Below are positions 1-6,221 of a DNA stretch of 11,492 nucleotides, piece by piece. The notes beneath the pieces were generated by a model that searched no databases, was not told the origin of the DNA, and saw only the letters and a program-made list of their open reading frames with translations. Position 1 is the stretch's first letter. Every line of letters begins with the position of its first letter. Both the position numbers and the translations under genes were made by a program. The DNA comes from Hyphomicrobiaceae bacterium. Its GTDB lineage: Bacteria > Pseudomonadota > Alphaproteobacteria > Rhizobiales > MH13. The stretch lies in NCBI GenBank assembly GCA_020442235.1, contig JAGRKQ010000079.1, positions 1-11,492 of the forward strand. Reading direction: 5' to 3'.

Positions 1-1
1 C

Positions 2-370
2 TTCCATCGGCCCTATCACCTGACGAGCCTGGAAGTGCCGCTCACCTGTGCCCGCGCCGTTCTTTACGGCAAGGCTGACATGGTGCCGCTCTCGCGCCCG
101 GTGGCCGAGGTTTGCGCGGTCGCCAAGAAGGATCTGAAGCCGGGCGACAGGCTCGATGCCATCGGCCAGTACAGCTACCGCGCCTTCGTGCTGGAAGCCG
201 GCGATGCCCGTGCACGCGGCGCGCTGCCCTGCGGCCTTCTGGAAGGCGGAACGGTGACCGCGCCGATCGCCCGCGGCGCGCTTCTGACCAAGGCCAATGC
301 CGCGCCGCCGGAAGGTTCGCGCATTGCCGAACTGCGCGCCCGGCAGGACGCGCTCGTTCATGGGGCGTGA
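2..370 (+). CDS. SAF-domain oxidoreductase, homoserine dehydrogenase-like (C-terminal part)
   Basis: Partial gene: the reading frame is open from the left edge, and only the last 122 residues are visible before the TGA at 368-370. The fragment begins [11 protein letters not shown] and continues through a small beta-rich segment ([17 protein letters not shown], then [19 protein letters not shown]) typical of the C-terminal SAF domain of COG4091 proteins, annotated as homoserine dehydrogenase-like NAD(P)-dependent oxidoreductases. One characterised member of this family is the Brucella DXR-like enzyme (DRL), which makes 2-C-methyl-D-erythritol 4-phosphate from DXP; other members have unknown substrates. 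The Rossmann nucleotide-binding domain lies outside the window. Only 10 bp separate it from the E1 alpha gene, so the two are very likely co-transcribed. Family assignment is fairly secure from the C-terminal pattern; substrate is unknown. Confidence 0.72.
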   Translation, partial: FHRPYHLTSLEVPLTCARAVLYGKADMVPLSRPVAEVCAVAKKDLKPGDRLDAIGQYSYRAFVLEAGDARARGALPCGLLEGGTVTAPIARGALLTKANAAPPEGSRIAELRARQDALVHGA

Positions 371-380
371 GGACAAGGCC

Positions 381-1406
381 ATGGTGAAAAAGGCCGAAGC
401 GGCGACCGGGGCCGACAATCGTCCCTTCCTGTTCCGCCGCCACGATGCCGGGACGATCCGCGAGGCCTATCGCAAGATGCTGCTGATCCGCGCCTTCGAG
501 GAGGGCGCGGAAAACGCCTATATGCGCGGTCTCGTGCACGGCACCATGCATCTGTCGATCGGCCAGGAGGCCAGCGCCGTCGGTGTCGGACTGGCGCTGC
601 GGGACGACGATCAGATCACCTCCACCCATCGCGGCCATGGCCATTCGATCGCCAAGGGCGCCGAGGTGAAGCGCATGTTCGCCGAATTCTTCGGCAAGGA
701 GACGGGTTATTGCCGCGGGCGCGGCGGCTCCATGCACATCGCCGACGTGTCGAAAGGCAATCTCGGCGCCAATGGCATTGTCGGCGGCGGGATTCCGATT
801 GCTGTCGGCGCGGCGCTTTCGGCCAGGCGGCTCGGCAATGGCAAGGTGGTCGTCTGCTTCTTCGGCGATGGCGCCAACAATGAGGGCGCCTTTCACGAGG
901 CGCTCAACATGGCCGCCATCTGGAAGCTCCCTGTCGTCTTCGTCTGCGAGAACAACGGTTACGGCATGTCGACCAGCCAGGCCCGGGCGACGGCATCCGC
1001 GACCATCGCCGAGCGCGCCGGCGCCTATGCCATGCCCGGCCGCACCATCGACGGCAACGATCTTTCCGCCGTTGCCGAGGCGACCGAGGATGCGGTCTCC
1101 AGAGCCCGCAACGGCGAGGGACCGAGCCTCATCGAACTCAAGACCTATCGCTGGCGCGGTCATTCCAAGAGCGACCGCAACCGCTACCGCACCAAGGAAG
1201 AGATCGATCACTGGATGACCGAGAACGATCCGGTGAAGCGGATTGAGGCCGATCTTGTCGCCTTCGGCATTCTGGATGAGGCCGGGCTTGACGCCGTGCG
1301 TGCGTCGGTCGCAGAGGAAATCGAGGCAGGCATCGCCTTTGCCAAGGAAAGCCCGTCGCCCGATCCGGCCGATCTGGAACGCTTCGTCTATACGGAGGGC
1401 GCGTGA
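381..1406 (+). CDS. Thiamine-diphosphate-dependent dehydrogenase E1 component, alpha subunit (acetoin/2-oxoacid type)
   Basis: A 341-residue protein, normal length for an E1 alpha subunit. With the beta subunit it binds thiamine diphosphate, cleaves a 2-oxoacid or an acyloin such as acetoin, and transfers the acyl group to a lipoyl arm. The ThDP/Mg motif GDGANNEG is at residues 162-169, followed by FHEALNMAA and [11 protein letters not shown]. Upstream are THRGHGH and CRGRGGSMH. The phosphorylation-loop region [15 protein letters not shown] is present and resembles acetoin dehydrogenase alpha subunits. I chose ATG 381 because GAGGA at 369-373 is well spaced; ATG 360 or an upstream start at 297 would overlap the preceding gene. 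The stop overlaps the beta-subunit start by one base (TGATG), implying translational coupling. Substrate (pyruvate, acetoin, branched-chain oxoacid or another acyloin) cannot be decided from sequence alone. Confidence 0.9.
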   Translation: MVKKAEAATGADNRPFLFRRHDAGTIREAYRKMLLIRAFEEGAENAYMRGLVHGTMHLSIGQEASAVGVGLALRDDDQITSTHRGHGHSIAKGAEVKRMFAEFFGKETGYCRGRGGSMHIADVSKGNLGANGIVGGGIPIAVGAALSARRLGNGKVVVCFFGDGANNEGAFHEALNMAAIWKLPVVFVCENNGYGMSTSQARATASATIAERAGAYAMPGRTIDGNDLSAVAEATEDAVSRARNGEGPSLIELKTYRWRGHSKSDRNRYRTKEEIDHWMTENDPVKRIEADLVAFGILDEAGLDAVRASVAEEIEAGIAFAKESPSPDPADLERFVYTEGA

Positions 1407-2404
1407 TGGATCAGCCCGTGCGCGAACTCTCCTATGCCGAGGCCATCCGCGAGGCGATGGCGATTGCACTCGAACGCGACGAGCGCGTCGTCGTCATGGG
1501 CGAGGACATCGGCGTCTATGGCGGCGCTTTCCAGGTGACCGGCGATCTCATCGAGCGCTTCGGCCCCGACCGCATCATCGACACGCCGATTTCCGAACTG
1601 GGCGGGGCCGGCATTGCCGTCGGCGCGGCGGTGACGGGCCTTCGCCCCATCTTCGAGTTCCAGTTTTCCGATTTCGCCACGCTCGCCATGGAGCAGATCG
1701 TCAATCAGGCGGCCAAGATGCGCTTCATGCTCGGCGGCTCGGTCTCGGTCCCGGTGGTGATGCGCTTTCCCGCCGGCTCCGGCACGGGCGCTGCGGCCCA
1801 GCACAGCCAGAGCCTGGAAGCCTGGTTCGGCCATGTGCCCGGCCTCAAGGTGGTGCAGCCGACGACGCCCGAAGATGCCAAGGGCCTGTTGCTGGCCGCG
1901 CTCGAAGACCCCGATCCGGTGATGATCTTCGAGCACAAGCTGCTCTACAAGACCAGGGGGCCGGTGCCGGAAGGCGCCTATACGACGCCCATCGGCAAGG
2001 CCGAAATCCGCCGCAAGGGGCGCGATGTGACGGTCGTGGCAACCGGGGTGATGGTCTCCAGGGCGCTGGAGGCCGCCAATGAACTTGCCGCAGAAGGGAT
2101 CGAGGTGGAGGTCATCGACCTGCGCACCGTCCGGCCCATCGACACGCCCGCCATCGTCGAGAGCGTGATCCGCACCCACCGGCTCTGCATCGTGCACGAG
2201 GCGGTGAAGACGCTCGGCATCGGCGCGGAGATTTCCGCCCGCATCGCCGAAAGCGAGGCCTTCGACTATCTCGACGCGCCCATCGTCCGGCTTGGCGGGG
2301 CGGAAACGCCGATCCCCTACAATCCGGATCTGGAAAAGGCCGCCGTGCCGCAGGTGCCGGGCATCGTCGCGGCCTTGCGCGATCTGGCGACGGGACGGCG
2401 CTGA
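1406..2404 (+). CDS. Thiamine-diphosphate-dependent dehydrogenase E1 component, beta subunit
   Basis: A 332-residue E1 beta subunit, partner of the preceding gene. The N-terminal motif GEDIGVYGG starts near residue 32. [13 protein letters not shown] carries the conserved Glu64 expected to activate the ThDP ring. [20 protein letters not shown] contains His133, matching the active-site His of PDH E1 beta, and the C-terminal transketolase domain includes [12 protein letters not shown]. It lacks the N-terminal lipoyl domain found on the housekeeping PDH beta subunit of rhizobia, which favours an acetoin-dehydrogenase-like or specialised catabolic enzyme over the main pyruvate dehydrogenase. ATG 1406 overlaps the alpha stop codon, and GGAGG at 1394-1398 is 7 bp upstream; GTG 1403 is a less likely alternative. 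The next gene starts 3 bp after its stop. Confidence 0.9.
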   Translation: MDQPVRELSYAEAIREAMAIALERDERVVVMGEDIGVYGGAFQVTGDLIERFGPDRIIDTPISELGGAGIAVGAAVTGLRPIFEFQFSDFATLAMEQIVNQAAKMRFMLGGSVSVPVVMRFPAGSGTGAAAQHSQSLEAWFGHVPGLKVVQPTTPEDAKGLLLAALEDPDPVMIFEHKLLYKTRGPVPEGAYTTPIGKAEIRRKGRDVTVVATGVMVSRALEAANELAAEGIEVEVIDLRTVRPIDTPAIVESVIRTHRLCIVHEAVKTLGIGAEISARIAESEAFDYLDAPIVRLGGAETPIPYNPDLEKAAVPQVPGIVAALRDLATGRR

Positions 2405-2407
2405 GCC

Positions 2408-3493
2408 ATGCCGGTCGAGGTCATTCTTCCCAAGGTCGACATGGATATGGCGACGGGCCGTATTTCCAGATGGCTGGTTGCCGAAGGATCGCCGGTGAAG
2501 AAGGGCGAAGGTCTCTTCGAGATCGAGACCGACAAGGCGGCGATGGAGATCGAGGCGCCGGCCGATGGGGTTCTTGCCGCCGTCACCGGCCGGGAAGGCG
2601 ACGAACTGCCCATCGGTGCGCGCGTGGCGCTGATCCTCGTTGAGGGGGAGCTTTCGGATGGCAAGGCGGCGCAGATCGCGCCGGCAGGAACGGCCGTTGA
2701 CGCCGCTCCGCAAAGGGTCGTGGGCACCGTAGCGCCCGTTACCGCGCCTCTGCTTGCCGCGTCTCTTCCGGCTGCGCAGGAGAGGCCGCAGGCAGCTTCC
2801 GCCGAAACGGGCCTGCGCGCAACGCCGCTTGCCCGCAAGATCGCCCGCGACCGGGCTATCGCGCTGGAAGGGCTGCAAGGCTCCGGCCCGCGCGGGCGCA
2901 TTCAGGCCGCCGATGTCGAGGCGGCGCTTGCATTGCCTCAGGCGCAGTCCGCTGGACCGGATCAGAAGTTCACCCCGGAGCCGTGCGAGACCGCCCCTGC
3001 GCTGCCGTCCGCCGAAGCGATCCGCCTCGGCATTCGTATCGCAACCGCACCCTCTGAGGCGCTGCTGGAGATGCTTCAGGGGGCCTGCGTTGGTGCCGGG
3101 CTGGCCGATATTGTCCTTCTCGCCTGTGCCCGTGCGCTCGGGCCGGACGCATCACTGACGGTGATCCGCGAGACGCCGGAGGGCACAACGGGCGCTTTGG
3201 TGGAACAGGCCGGCCTTGCGGGCCTGCGCCATCTGGCTGGCAGCGGACGTTCCGGCGAAGCGCCGGCCCGTTCCGGCATGACCCTCGTTGACGCCAGCGC
3301 TCTCGGCCTTGCCGACATGACCCTGCCGCTGGAACCCGGCGAGCGTCTGGTTCTGGCGGTTACCGCCGCGCGCGAAGGCATGCTGGCCCTGACGCTCAGC
3401 GTCGATCCGAAGGCCGTGACGCTTCAGGAGGCCGCCCGGCTGCTCCACGCCGTCGAGCGTGCGCTGGAAGCGCCCTTCGCGCTGCTTGCCTGA
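2408..3493 (+). CDS. E2-like lipoyl carrier protein with degenerate acyltransferase domain
   Basis: A 361-residue protein built like the E2 of 2-oxoacid/acetoin dehydrogenase complexes. Residues 1-80 form a lipoyl domain with the lipoylated lysine in ETDKAAMEIEAP (Lys43). An Ala/Pro-rich linker follows. Residues 136-172 (LRATPLARKIARD...GSGPRGRIQAADV) are a peripheral-subunit/E3-binding domain. The remainder, about 160 residues from 200, is shorter than the usual catalytic domain of roughly 230 residues. Its end (LTLSVDPKAVTLQEAARLL, 328-346) lines up with the usual active-site segment, but the conserved DHRxxDG reads DPKAVTL: Pro334 replaces His, and Thr338-Leu339 replace Asp-Gly. It should therefore carry acyl groups and bind E3, yet not transfer acyl to CoA. 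The E3-binding protein of animal PDH is a similar non-catalytic relative. It lies 3 bp after E1 beta, with no clear Shine-Dalgarno, suggesting coupling. Confidence 0.85.
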   Translation: MPVEVILPKVDMDMATGRISRWLVAEGSPVKKGEGLFEIETDKAAMEIEAPADGVLAAVTGREGDELPIGARVALILVEGELSDGKAAQIAPAGTAVDAAPQRVVGTVAPVTAPLLAASLPAAQERPQAASAETGLRATPLARKIARDRAIALEGLQGSGPRGRIQAADVEAALALPQAQSAGPDQKFTPEPCETAPALPSAEAIRLGIRIATAPSEALLEMLQGACVGAGLADIVLLACARALGPDASLTVIRETPEGTTGALVEQAGLAGLRHLAGSGRSGEAPARSGMTLVDASALGLADMTLPLEPGERLVLAVTAAREGMLALTLSVDPKAVTLQEAARLLHAVERALEAPFALLA

Positions 3494-3495
3494 AA

Positions 3496-4158
3496 TCAGA
3501 ACAGGCCGTCCGCCTCCTCCCAGGAGGCAATCACCGCATCGGCTCCGGCCTTGAGAAGAACGTCGGCATGCTCCGGCCCGACATGGCTGGCCCCGATATA
3601 GCCGATGGCGCGCATGCCGGCGGCCTTGGCGCCGATGATGCCGAAAGGGGAATCCTCGAACACCGTGCAGGCGTGCGGCGCCGCGCCGCAACGCTCCGCC
3701 GCGAGAAGAAAGAGATCGGGCGCCGGCTTGCCGCGCGCGACCATCGAGGACGAAAAGATCTGGTCTCCGAAACCCTCAAGAAGCCCGGTCACGCCGAGGC
3801 TGTGATGGATGCGTTCCAGATGCGAGGAGGAGGCAACGGCCCTTGTCGCTTCCGGCCGCGAATCGTGGCGCCCAAGAAAGGCTTGCAGACCGGGCGTTGG
3901 CGCCAGCGCTTGCGAAAACAGCCCTTTCAGCGTCTGCCAGAGTTCCCCTTGATGGTCTTCTGCGAGCCTGTGGCCGGTTTCTTCCTCGATGCGCGCGATG
4001 ATGTCGGCCTGTTTCAGCCCGACGCAGCGCCCGATCAGCGATGCTTCGATCGCCATGCCGTGGCGGCCATAGACGAGGACATAGGCCTTAGCGGCGAGCG
4101 GCTCGGAATCGACGAGCACGCCATCGCAGTCGAAGATCGTCAGGCAGGCGGCGGGCAT
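3496..4158 (-). CDS. HAD-superfamily phosphatase, beta-phosphoglucomutase/phosphoglycolate-phosphatase-like
   Basis: A 220-residue HAD hydrolase of subfamily IA. Motif I is FDCDGVLVDSE (nucleophile Asp10, acid/base Asp12), motif II lies in ASSS (110-112), motif III is Lys144 in GKPAPDLF, and motif IV is FEDSPFGIIGAKAAGM (Glu168, Asp169). The helical cap occupies roughly 17-88. Such enzymes usually dephosphorylate small sugar or polyol phosphates; mutase activity is less likely but not excluded. The start lies 7 bp after the stop of the upstream 208-residue gene and lacks a clear Shine-Dalgarno, so translation is probably coupled. Its stop faces the E2-like gene's stop with only 2 bp between. 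Lying between a PTS and an E1/E2 cluster, it could act on a PTS product; this role is inferred from position only. Confidence 0.88.
   Translation of the reverse strand: MPAACLTIFDCDGVLVDSEPLAAKAYVLVYGRHGMAIEASLIGRCVGLKQADIIARIEEETGHRLAEDHQGELWQTLKGLFSQALAPTPGLQAFLGRHDSRPEATRAVASSSHLERIHHSLGVTGLLEGFGDQIFSSSMVARGKPAPDLFLLAAERCGAAPHACTVFEDSPFGIIGAKAAGMRAIGYIGASHVGPEHADVLLKAGADAVIASWEEADGLF
3512..3528. repeat. Hairpin at the convergent junction of the E2-like and HAD genes
   Basis: A perfect 7-bp inverted repeat, GCCTCCT (3512-3518) and AGGAGGC (3522-3528), with a 3-nt loop lies 18 bp past the E2-like stop codon and inside the last codons of the HAD gene. No T-run follows on either strand, so it is not a classical terminator, but it could mark or protect the 3' end of the E1/E2 message. 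Chance is possible. Confidence 0.35.
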
Positions 4159-4165
4159 CGGCGGT

Positions 4166-4792
4166 TCAGCGGCCGTCTTCGAGGCTGAGCGGCCCGCGCG
4201 AATCCTTCAGCGCCTTGACGATCGCCTTGCGCGACAGGGCGAAGTCCGGCAGCAGCCAGTTGGGCTCGCGTCCGAGGAACCGGTCGAGGAAGGCCACCGC
4301 GCGCTCCGGCACCGCATCGACATTTTCCCGGTAGGACCACCAGACCCGCAGGTCGTCGGCCGACTGATCGACCTTCGGCGCCTCGCCGAATTCCTGCTCG
4401 AACAGCGCCGCCACCGTGCACACGCAGTAATTGGTATAGCCGAAGCCTTCCGGCCAGAAGCCGATGATCTCGGGCAGGTCCTCGCGTGCGTCGGCATTGT
4501 CGATGAGGCGCACCGGACGGTGCTTGAACATCTCCATCAGAAAGACGCCGGCGGAAAAGACGATGAAATCGCGGCGGTCGAGATCGGCGGCTCTTTTCTG
4601 CGCCTCGATGATCTCCACCGCGTCGAGAAAGGCGCCGGTCAGGGCGGCTTCGTCGATGCGGAATTTCAGATTGTGCTGGCTTTCCAGCGTGCGGAAGCTC
4701 GCCCTGAGAGTGCGCCGGAACCAGCGCAGCTGGCGCAGGGAATGGGTCAGGTCGGGGATCTTTTTCAGATCGTCCTTGAGCGCGAGGTCCAT
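4166..4792 (-). CDS. Uncharacterised 208-residue protein
   Basis: I do not recognise this protein. It has 208 residues and looks soluble and largely helical, with no signal peptide or clear membrane segment. The N-terminus is basic and amphipathic (LRQLRWFRRTLRASF, 19-33). The centre contains an aromatic/Cys-rich stretch (FWPEGFGYTNYCVCTVAALF), followed by an acidic region and DLRVWWSYRENVD. ATG 4792 is chosen because a strong GGAGG lies just upstream on the - strand (CGGAGGCAGCATG). The frame stays open to 4969, but that extension has no comparable ribosome site and would fill the divergent promoter region. It leads a two-gene unit with the HAD phosphatase (7-bp gap) and is transcribed away from gutM, so it may share regulation with the PTS. 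Real coding is supported by the ribosome site, coupling and codon use; function unknown. Confidence 0.75.
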   Translation of the reverse strand: MDLALKDDLKKIPDLTHSLRQLRWFRRTLRASFRTLESQHNLKFRIDEAALTGAFLDAVEIIEAQKRAADLDRRDFIVFSAGVFLMEMFKHRPVRLIDNADAREDLPEIIGFWPEGFGYTNYCVCTVAALFEQEFGEAPKVDQSADDLRVWWSYRENVDAVPERAVAFLDRFLGREPNWLLPDFALSRKAIVKALKDSRGPLSLEDGR

Positions 4793-4961
4793 GCTGCCTC
4801 CGATTTCCTCCGGGGGGCGACTGAAACACGATCCGGCGAATATTCCAACGCCCCTGATGCACATGTTGACACTTGCGGAAACAAATGTCTCAGTTAAGAC
4901 TAAGGAACATAAGGACCCGGATACGCATCGACGACCGGGCCACAAGGGAAGGAAACAGGCC
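4793..4961. promoter_or_regulatory. Divergent intergenic region between the 208-residue gene and gutM
   Basis: This 169-bp gap is the longest non-coding stretch in the window and is AT-richer than its surroundings around 4840-4915. It must hold the promoters for the leftward two-gene unit and the rightward PTS operon. Visible structure includes the palindrome ACATGT at 4861-4866, a TTGACA hexamer at 4866-4871, an imperfect ACATGTT...AACAAATGT symmetry spanning 4861-4888, and GTCT-6-AGAC at 4887-4900. These are plausible operator elements for the SorC regulator or GutM, but no consensus was matched. Confidence 0.55.
4866..4900 (+). promoter_or_regulatory. Candidate promoter of the glucitol PTS operon
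   Basis: A perfect TTGACA -35 hexamer lies at 4866-4871, about 90 bp upstream of gutM. No good -10 sits at 17 bp; the nearest weak candidates are CAGTTA (4891-4896, spacer 19) and TAAGAC (4895-4900, spacer 23, or 16 from TTGCGG at 4873-4878). A weak -10 would fit a promoter that needs an activator, but the assignment is tentative. Confidence 0.3.
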
Positions 4962-5396
4962 ATGGCCATCTGGCAATGGGCCTTGCTCGGGCTTGGCCTT
5001 GCCTGGCTCGTCCAGAGCGCGGGCGTCTGGCTTCAGATGATGCACTATTCCGACGTCTTCAAGGGCGTCACCGCGCGCTATGCCGACGGCTATGTCGGCG
5101 CCGGCCAGAAGCGCGGACGCTTCGGGCGCGGCACCATCGCCATCATCGTCGTCGATTCCGATCTCATCGTGCGCCGCCTGCTTGTCATGAGCGGCCGTTC
5201 GGTTCTCGCCCGCTTCCGGCGCGTCGAGGAGCCGGAGGGCCAGCCGCTTGGCGCACTCCAGAACAGTGTCGGCTCATCGCCGGCAGACCCCGGATTGGCC
5301 GAGGCCGTCACCCAGGCGATCGCACAGATCGAGACGGCCCGCGCCAAGGCGAAAGACGAGGAGGATGTGCCCGGCGCCCTGCCGGCGACAGCCTGA
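4962..5396 (+). CDS. gutM: GutM-family glucitol operon regulatory/membrane protein
   Basis: A 144-residue protein of the GutM/SrlM family, whose E. coli member activates the glucitol operon. An N-terminal hydrophobic helix (residues about 4-24, WALLGLGLAWLVQSAGVW) suggests membrane association. It is followed by the family-like segment MMHYSDVFKGVTARYADGYVGAGQKRGRFGRGTIAIIVVD and a core ending near residue 100. The Ala/Glu/Lys-rich tail makes it slightly longer than the roughly 120-residue E. coli protein. ATG 4962 is preceded by GGGAAGGAA at a suitable distance; the frame's upstream extension to 4464 is antisense to the 208-residue gene and is not credible. It is first in the PTS operon, 37 bp before srlA. 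Its partner in E. coli, the repressor GutR, is absent here; a SorC-family regulator downstream probably takes that role. Confidence 0.85.
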   Translation: MAIWQWALLGLGLAWLVQSAGVWLQMMHYSDVFKGVTARYADGYVGAGQKRGRFGRGTIAIIVVDSDLIVRRLLVMSGRSVLARFRRVEEPEGQPLGALQNSVGSSPADPGLAEAVTQAIAQIETARAKAKDEEDVPGALPATA

Positions 5397-5433
5397 CAAT
5401 CGTCATCATCTGGAAAGGGAGAGGGAAACGACC

Positions 5434-6204
5434 ATGACGCTTTCAACCATGCTGGTCCAGCATGCGGATGTCGCGGTTCAAAACCTGCATCACTGGCAGG
5501 TCGCGGGCTCGATGATGTTCGATGCGCTGGACTTCGGCCGGCAGGTCTCCGAGCGAACGGCGGACGGGCTGGTGCAACTCGCCCAGGCCGGCGGCAGCGA
5601 CATCACCGTCGACGAATATCGCGAGCGCCTCAGCAACATCCAGCAGGAAGAACAGCTCGGCTGGCTGACCGCCGCGGGCAAATATTTCATCGGCATCTTC
5701 CAGAAGGGCGGCGAGGTCTTTGCCGGCTTCGTCTCCGGCATCATTCCGACCCTCGTGGTGCTGATGACGGCCTTTTACGCGGTGACCGAACTCGTCGGCG
5801 AACAGCGCGTTCATGGCCTTGCGCGGGGGGCGGGACGCATCGCGCTCACCCGTTACACGGTGCTGCCGGTGCTGGCCGTCTTCTTCCTCACCAACCCGAT
5901 GGCCTACACCTTCGGTTCCTTCCTGGAAGAAAAGCACAAGCCCGCCTTCTATGATGCGGCGGTTTCCTATGTGCATCCGCCGCTCGGCCTCTTTCCGCAC
6001 GTCAATCCGGGCGAATATTTCGTCTGGGGCGGTGTGCTGGTGGCGCTTCTGGAACTGGAACGCACCGGCGCGGTCGCCAGCGGCTACCACATCCAGGTGG
6101 CCATCTGGTACGCCCTCGTCGGCCTTGTCGTCATCCTTCTCAAGGGCATCCTGACCGAGCGCATCACCGCCATCATGGCGCGCCGTCAGGGCGTCGAGCT
6201 GTGA
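5434..6204 (+). CDS. srlA: PTS glucitol/sorbitol transporter subunit IIC (SrlA/GutA), N-terminally extended
   Basis: The EIIC2 half of the glucitol permease, an inner-membrane protein of 256 residues. From residue 83 it follows the E. coli SrlA pattern closely: FIGIFQKGGEVFAGFVSGI (85-103), TNPMAYTFGSFLEEKHKP (153-170), GLFPHVNPGEYFVW (185-198) and a final hydrophobic helix (222-240) before TERITAI. Hydrophobic spans lie near 95-117, 142-160, 194-207 and 222-240. E. coli SrlA has 187 residues; here about 72 extra residues precede the conserved part. They look soluble and helical (HHWQVAGSMMFDALDFGRQV, ITVDEYRERLSNIQQEE), and no alternative ATG/GTG near residue 73 would remove them. GGGAGAGGGAAA precedes ATG 5434. 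It lies 37 bp after gutM and 17 bp before srlE. The family is clear; the extension's function is unknown. Confidence 0.93.
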   Translation: MTLSTMLVQHADVAVQNLHHWQVAGSMMFDALDFGRQVSERTADGLVQLAQAGGSDITVDEYRERLSNIQQEEQLGWLTAAGKYFIGIFQKGGEVFAGFVSGIIPTLVVLMTAFYAVTELVGEQRVHGLARGAGRIALTRYTVLPVLAVFFLTNPMAYTFGSFLEEKHKPAFYDAAVSYVHPPLGLFPHVNPGEYFVWGGVLVALLELERTGAVASGYHIQVAIWYALVGLVVILLKGILTERITAIMARRQGVEL

Positions 6205-6221
6205 ACGGGGAGGGCTGAACG

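Noticed and set aside
297..380. Upstream starts (297 or 360) for E1 alpha
   Set aside because: They overlap the SAF gene and encode Arg-rich sequence unlike E1 alpha N-termini; ATG 381 has a well-placed GAGGA.
42..1469. 475-residue open frame on the - strand
   Set aside because: It lies antisense to E1 alpha, which has clear motifs. Long antisense frames are expected in GC-rich codon-biased genes, and its translation shows no domain.
1406..2404. Housekeeping pyruvate dehydrogenase operon (pdhAB)
   Set aside because: Rhizobial-type PDH beta carries an N-terminal lipoyl domain, absent here. The neighbours (SAF oxidoreductase, degenerate E2, PTS) also do not fit the housekeeping operon.
1388..2878. 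496-residue open frame on the - strand
   Set aside because: Antisense to E1 beta and the E2-like gene; His/Arg/Asp-rich shadow sequence without recognisable motifs or a ribosome site in context.
4464..4961. Extension of gutM upstream to 4464
   Set aside because: The extension is antisense to the 208-residue gene and spoils the normal GutM N-terminal hydrophobic helix; ATG 4962 has its own ribosome site.
4793..4969. Longer start (to 4969) for the 208-residue protein
   Set aside because: The extra 59 residues would cover the divergent promoter region and the gutM start. ATG 4792 has a strong GGAGG immediately upstream.
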